A stretch of DNA of 9,793 nt, taken from contig JAIDXA010000065.1 in the NCBI GenBank assembly GCA_029058705.1, forward strand, positions 1 through 9,793, read 5' to 3'. The DNA is from Paramuribaculum sp. (GTDB lineage: Bacteria > Bacteroidota > Bacteroidia > Bacteroidales > Muribaculaceae). Below the pieces are notes generated by a model. The model saw only the letters and a program-made list of their open reading frames with translations. It was not told the DNA's origin and did no database searches. Both the position numbers and the translations under genes were made by a program. This document shows, in pieces, positions 5,987-9,793 of this stretch (position 1 is the first letter of the stretch; the number at the start of each line of letters is the position of its first letter).

Positions 5987-7810
5987 ATGAAACTTGACAT
6001 AATCAAATATGCGGCCGCTGCGCTTCCTCTTCTCGGTATGACCGCGTGTATGGATTTCGACACTCCTTCCGATGAGTTTACGGGTTCTCAGGACAAGATC
6101 GACGACCAGGTCTATCAGGGTCATCCCGACAGCATTCCCTACACAGTCGTGGCCGACCAGGACTCTGTGAACGATGCCCGCAACACTCTCCGCCAGAATT
6201 TCTCGCAGATGCTCAACGCTGAGTATTACATGAAGGGCGGAAAAGGCGGCAGCCTTCCTCAGGAACACCAGTATCAGTATGTCTACAATCTCCATATCGA
6301 CAACTATGCCGGTTATTGTGTGGCCGACCAGAACTTCGACGGACGTCTGGTGACAACCTATTCCTACTACCGCGATTTCTGCGACGGCCCTTACGGAGCC
6401 TACAAGGACATCCGCAATCTTCTCTGCAACACCCTGAACCACCCGATGATCGACCGCCTGCCTGAAATCAAGGCTATCGCGTTGGCGCTCTTCAGCTACA
6501 CATCGCAGGAAATGGTCGACATCTACGGCTCGGTGCCCTACACCGATTTCAAAAACAACCGTCAGGATGCTCCCTTCAACTTCGAACCAGGCAGCGAGAT
6601 TTATAAGAAGATCGTCAACAATCTCGACACCATCAACGCATGTCTGAAACATTTCGATACAAAACCGAGCTGGTATAAGAGCATTGTCAACGGAATTCTC
6701 CAATACCCCGCCGACGGTATAACCCACGACAAACAGGTTTCGTCATGGCGTCGCTTCGCCAATTCACTGAAGCTCCGCATGGCCATGCACTATGTGAAAT
6801 ATGATCCTGTACAGGCCAGAGCGTGGGCTGAGGAAGCTGTGCGCGAAGGAGTGGTTTCAACGACCGACGAGGAGATCGTGCTTGACATCAACAGCGGTCT
6901 CGTGTCGAATCCTCTGACTTTCATCACCAACACATGGTGCGACTCACGCCTCAATGCTTCTTTCGAAAGCCTTCTTGCCTCGCTTGACCATCCTTATCTG
7001 AAATATGTGTTTGCCAAAAACAGTGCCGACATTGTCAATTCATCCACCGGCGAGGTGCTTCCTGCCAACACTCGTGTTGTCGGTCTGCGTGCGGGTCTGA
7101 TAATGTCGCCCGGTCAGACAGTGATTGTCAATCCCCGCGTTGCCTATTCGGGTTTTGTCCTCGATGATTATGATCATGATCCTATCGTCTATTCGGCAAT
7201 GAACGATGCCCCGTGCTATTATTTCAAGGTTTCGGAAATGCATTTCCTCCGTGCCGAGGGTGCTGTCCGCGGTTGGGACATGGGCGGTACGGCCGACGAG
7301 TTCTATCGTAAGGGAATCGAGACTGCCCAGCTCGAGTGCCGCATGCAGGACTACAAGCACTACTATCTCCGTTATCTTGATGACTACATGAATGTGTCCG
7401 AGCCCATCGACTATGTCTACCGCGATCCGATGGACAGCCGCAACGACCATCCGAGTGTGACCAAGATCGGTGTGAAATGGAACGATGGCGATCCTCTCGA
7501 AGTCAAGCTCGAAAAGATCATAACCCAGAAATATATCGCATTGTATCCTTACGGAAACGAGGCTTGGACTGAGGCGCGCCGCACAGGCTATCCGAAAATG
7601 TTCCCTGTTCTCAATGCTGAGGACTATTCAGACGGCAGCTATGCATATCCTGAAGAAATCATCCGTCGCATTCCGCTGCCCGGCGGAGGTTCTTCCGAGG
7701 GCGACGCAGACATCATGAACAGTGGTGTTCCCGCGCTTCAGGCCGACGGCGGATTCGGCGACTATCAGTACAGCCGCATCTTCTGGGATATCGACCGCCC
7801 CAATTTCTAA
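5987..7810 (+). CDS. SusD/RagB-like surface glycan-binding lipoprotein
   Basis: This 607-residue lipoprotein forms the lid on its SusC partner and binds the oligosaccharide at the cell surface. The N-terminus MKLDIIKYAAAALPLLGMTAC carries a lipobox with Cys21 as the lipidated residue, followed by MDFDTPSDEF. The body has the tetratricopeptide-like helical pattern of the family: a segment around 160-190 with IKAIALALFSYTSQEMVDIYGSVPYTD, and SWRRFANSLKLRMAMHY at 253-269. Both are standard SusD landmarks, here closest in style to the SusD-like_2/RagB branch. The C-terminal region (RRIPLP near 556-561, then a Gly-rich loop and FWDIDRPNF at the end) is also usual. The ATG at 5987 is 24 bases after the susC stop, indicating one operon. 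A strong hairpin follows 12 bases after the stop codon. The specific ligand is not readable. Confidence 0.95.
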   Translation: MKLDIIKYAAAALPLLGMTACMDFDTPSDEFTGSQDKIDDQVYQGHPDSIPYTVVADQDSVNDARNTLRQNFSQMLNAEYYMKGGKGGSLPQEHQYQYVYNLHIDNYAGYCVADQNFDGRLVTTYSYYRDFCDGPYGAYKDIRNLLCNTLNHPMIDRLPEIKAIALALFSYTSQEMVDIYGSVPYTDFKNNRQDAPFNFEPGSEIYKKIVNNLDTINACLKHFDTKPSWYKSIVNGILQYPADGITHDKQVSSWRRFANSLKLRMAMHYVKYDPVQARAWAEEAVREGVVSTTDEEIVLDINSGLVSNPLTFITNTWCDSRLNASFESLLASLDHPYLKYVFAKNSADIVNSSTGEVLPANTRVVGLRAGLIMSPGQTVIVNPRVAYSGFVLDDYDHDPIVYSAMNDAPCYYFKVSEMHFLRAEGAVRGWDMGGTADEFYRKGIETAQLECRMQDYKHYYLRYLDDYMNVSEPIDYVYRDPMDSRNDHPSVTKIGVKWNDGDPLEVKLEKIITQKYIALYPYGNEAWTEARRTGYPKMFPVLNAEDYSDGSYAYPEEIIRRIPLPGGGSSEGDADIMNSGVPALQADGGFGDYQYSRIFWDIDRPNF

Positions 7811-7822
7811 TTGAAAATAATC

Positions 7823-7863
7823 ACGGACAGGAGCTGCGGCTCTCCGCCGGCTTCTGTCCGTTT
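7823..7863 (+). terminator. Hairpin between susD and the endoglycosidase gene (terminator or attenuator)
   Basis: ACGGACAG (7823-7830) pairs with CTGTCCGT (7854-7861). The stem extends inward to about 14 pairs with two G-T wobbles, and a further CGG/CCG pairing leaves a CTCT loop. A short T-run (7861-7863) follows. This is a stable structure with a weak U-tract, so partial termination with read-through is plausible. It would set higher susCD than enzyme expression. No promoter consensus is visible in the 47 bases between it and the next ATG. Confidence 0.6.
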
Positions 7864-7910
7864 CATCCAATCAAAACAATTACCATTATTAATTTAAACC
7901 AAACCTTAAC

Positions 7911-9793
7911 ATGAAAAAATCTACTCTTTTCGCAGCTGCGTTTTTTGCCGCAACTGCAATTGTAGGCGCTCCTCAGGCTAAGGCTCAGGCTATTCCGTCG
8001 GCATCGACCACTCTTTATGATTTCTCAGGGTGGGACGGCCGTAATATGCTCGTGCTTTTCGCTGACGCGGCCGACAAAGGTCTGAAGTATCCGACGAAAG
8101 CCGACTTCGAGGCTGCCGGTATCAACATCGACCTCGAGTTTGCCCGTTCGCACACCCGCTATCAGCCGATCATTGAACAGAGCGCTGAAAACAACCTGAT
8201 TTCGAGTGTGTATCCTACGCGTCGAATCTGGATGAACCTTCCGACAGGTGCCGGTAAAGTCACCGGTGGTTATCCTACTGGTGAGTTCAGCAGCGATGTC
8301 TACACAATGTGGAACTTCACCCACATTTTCGGTTCATGGAATCATGGCTTCATGCAGGCTCCCGGTGCATGGGTGGATGCCGCGCACAAAAACGGCACCT
8401 ACATCTATTCCGGTATCGAGTTCTTCGACTATGCTTCAGGCAGCCAGTCGGCTTACAGCGATTTCATAGCAACCAAGAACGCGGATGGAAGCTACAAGTA
8501 TCTCGACGCAGTTCTGAACTGTCTTCTCTTCCTTGGTCAGGACGGTATCAACTACAACTTCGAGCAGGGTCTTCCCAACGACAAACTCGTGGCATTCCAC
8601 TCGGCTCTTTATCGCCGTGCGAAAGAAATCGGTTTCGATAACTTTCATATCGGGGCCTACACCAATAGCGCATCACTACCTTCTGGAAGTGCCTATAAAA
8701 TGCTTGGCGATAACAGAAAGACTGTAGGCGAGCTCGAAGGAGAGGATGCAAGCAACACCCAGGTTCTCGGTCAGGTGCACGATGCGTTCCTCAACTACTC
8801 GGGCGGTGACTTCTACACCAACTGTACTACGTCACTCAACGCGGCAAAAGCTGCAATGGGTACGGCTGAAAACGTTTATCAGGGTGTGTGGATCTGTACC
8901 ATGGACCGTGCATGGACCGCAATGAACACCGCAGCCAACAAGGAGATGAACATGTGTCTCTGGGGCGAGCATTCTGAATCGCGTTTCTGGCAGTTCAATG
9001 TCGGAACATCCGTTATGAATGCCCAGGAAAACTATCAGATTCTTCAGGACCGCACTACCGGCGGTGGTAACCGCAACGTACTCAACCGTCCGGCAATCGC
9101 TTCATCCGGCCACAACTTCTCGGTTATGGCCAATGAGCAGAGCAAGCAGATGGCTACGTTCGCAGGTTTCGCTTCTATGGCACCGGAACGTTCGGCTGTC
9201 AAGGGCAATCTTCCTTTCAGCTCATTCTTCTCGCTCGGAAACGGTGAGGTTTATTTCTACAAAGGAAAACAGACCCACGGTTCATGGTATAACATGTCTC
9301 AGCAGGATTATGTGCCTACTTACCGCTGGCTTCTGGCCAAGCAGGGCGACATGACAACTGCCACCACTGACACCAAACTCGACGTACGCTTCAGCCACGA
9401 AGAGGCTTATGTGGGTGGTTCTTCAATCCGCATCTCCGGTCAGGCCGCAGGTACCGACGTTGTCATCTACAAGTCTGAACTCGCTGTCAACGGTCCTGTT
9501 ACCGCCAAGGTGGCTGTCAAGAACATGGCTGCCGGCAAGAATGCCTCTAACCTCTCGCTCATCATCCAGAAAGGCGACGGTTCATGGATCAGCGTACCCT
9601 ACGGCGACACTTCCGACCGTGCTTGGGAAGAAAAATCGCTCACTGTCAACGGCCTTTCCGCTGGCGATGTTATCAAGCACATCGGTGTGAGAATCGCAGG
9701 TTCGTCGGCCGATTATAAAATCTATCTCGGCGCGCTCGCACTCTTCGTCGGTTCTGCCGCAAAGACTCCGGCTGCCATCGCCGCTGCCGCACG
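7911..9793 (+). CDS. Secreted endo-beta-N-acetylglucosaminidase, divergent GH85 family, 3'-truncated by the window edge
   Basis: From the ATG at 7911 the frame is open for 627 codons and runs off the right edge. GH85 enzymes cut the GlcNAc-beta-1,4-GlcNAc bond in the chitobiose core of N-glycans, using an N-x-E pair in which the amide side chain and Glu act together. Here DGINYNFEQG (211-220) supplies N216 and E218 in the same setting as the family's DGW-x-x-N-x-E. Other family landmarks are PGAWVDAAHKNG (151-162), FLNY (293-296), FSSFFSLGNGEVYFYKGK (436-453, the usual end of the barrel/sandwich junction) and EEAYVGGSSIRISG (497-510, start of the C-terminal beta-sandwich, galactose-binding-like module). 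A signal peptide (1-27, cleavage probably after AQA) has no lipobox, suggesting periplasmic or exported location. It follows susD by 100 bases, with a hairpin between, and is probably in the same operon. Sequence outside the motifs is divergent, so another related glycoside hydrolase activity is possible. Confidence 0.75.
   Translation, partial: MKKSTLFAAAFFAATAIVGAPQAKAQAIPSASTTLYDFSGWDGRNMLVLFADAADKGLKYPTKADFEAAGINIDLEFARSHTRYQPIIEQSAENNLISSVYPTRRIWMNLPTGAGKVTGGYPTGEFSSDVYTMWNFTHIFGSWNHGFMQAPGAWVDAAHKNGTYIYSGIEFFDYASGSQSAYSDFIATKNADGSYKYLDAVLNCLLFLGQDGINYNFEQGLPNDKLVAFHSALYRRAKEIGFDNFHIGAYTNSASLPSGSAYKMLGDNRKTVGELEGEDASNTQVLGQVHDAFLNYSGGDFYTNCTTSLNAAKAAMGTAENVYQGVWICTMDRAWTAMNTAANKEMNMCLWGEHSESRFWQFNVGTSVMNAQENYQILQDRTTGGGNRNVLNRPAIASSGHNFSVMANEQSKQMATFAGFASMAPERSAVKGNLPFSSFFSLGNGEVYFYKGKQTHGSWYNMSQQDYVPTYRWLLAKQGDMTTATTDTKLDVRFSHEEAYVGGSSIRISGQAAGTDVVIYKSELAVNGPVTAKVAVKNMAAGKNASNLSLIIQKGDGSWISVPYGDTSDRAWEEKSLTVNGLSAGDVIKHIGVRIAGSSADYKIYLGALALFVGSAAKTPAAIAAAA

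Noticed and set aside
5963..6727. 254-codon open frame on the minus strand
   Set aside because: It is antisense to susD, with a low-complexity Val/Ile/Asp-rich translation typical of a reverse-frame shadow.
1..9793. CRISPR array, tRNA, rRNA or insertion sequence
   Set aside because: No regularly spaced direct repeats, cloverleaf-like sequence, rRNA segments or transposase-like frames were found on either strand.

Overview
The window reads as a Bacteroidota chromosome, most likely order Bacteroidales. The reasons are a SusC/SusD outer-membrane pair, promoter elements of the Bacteroides type (TTTG, a gap of about 19-21 bases, then TAnnTTTG) and weak or absent Shine-Dalgarno sequences. A gut Muribaculaceae-like genome would fit the protein sequences, but that family-level guess is inference.

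Layout. Positions 1-171 (minus) hold the first 57 codons of a MATE-family efflux transporter. A 150-base divergent gap carries a promoter and a near-perfect palindrome of about 34 bases. Next is a HAD-superfamily phosphatase/phosphomutase (322-981, plus), which overlaps tail-to-tail by 14 bases with nadC (968-1813, minus; NAD biosynthesis). nadC diverges from rlmH (1878-2351, plus; 23S rRNA methyltransferase) across 64 bases in which two consensus promoters face each other through a shared palindrome. These are ordinary housekeeping genes.

From 2352 on the window is accessory: a 335-base intergenic region, a SusC-like TonB-dependent transporter (2687-5962), its SusD-like lipoprotein (5987-7810), a strong hairpin (7823-7861), and a secreted enzyme from 7911 that runs off the right edge. 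I read this enzyme as a divergent GH85 endo-beta-N-acetylglucosaminidase. Together these look like the start of a polysaccharide-utilisation locus. SusD and SusC would capture and import oligosaccharides, while the endoglycosidase would cut the chitobiose core of N-glycans. N-glycans (host glycoprotein or dietary/yeast) are therefore the inferred substrate class.

The most unusual structure is in the region ahead of susC. Two 16-base sequences that are exact reverse complements of one another (2355-2370 and 2584-2599), each also a near-palindrome, bracket a 213-base segment that carries a promoter -7 element pointing into susC. This is the layout expected of an invertible, phase-variable promoter. 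Paired operators for a dimeric regulator are the main alternative.
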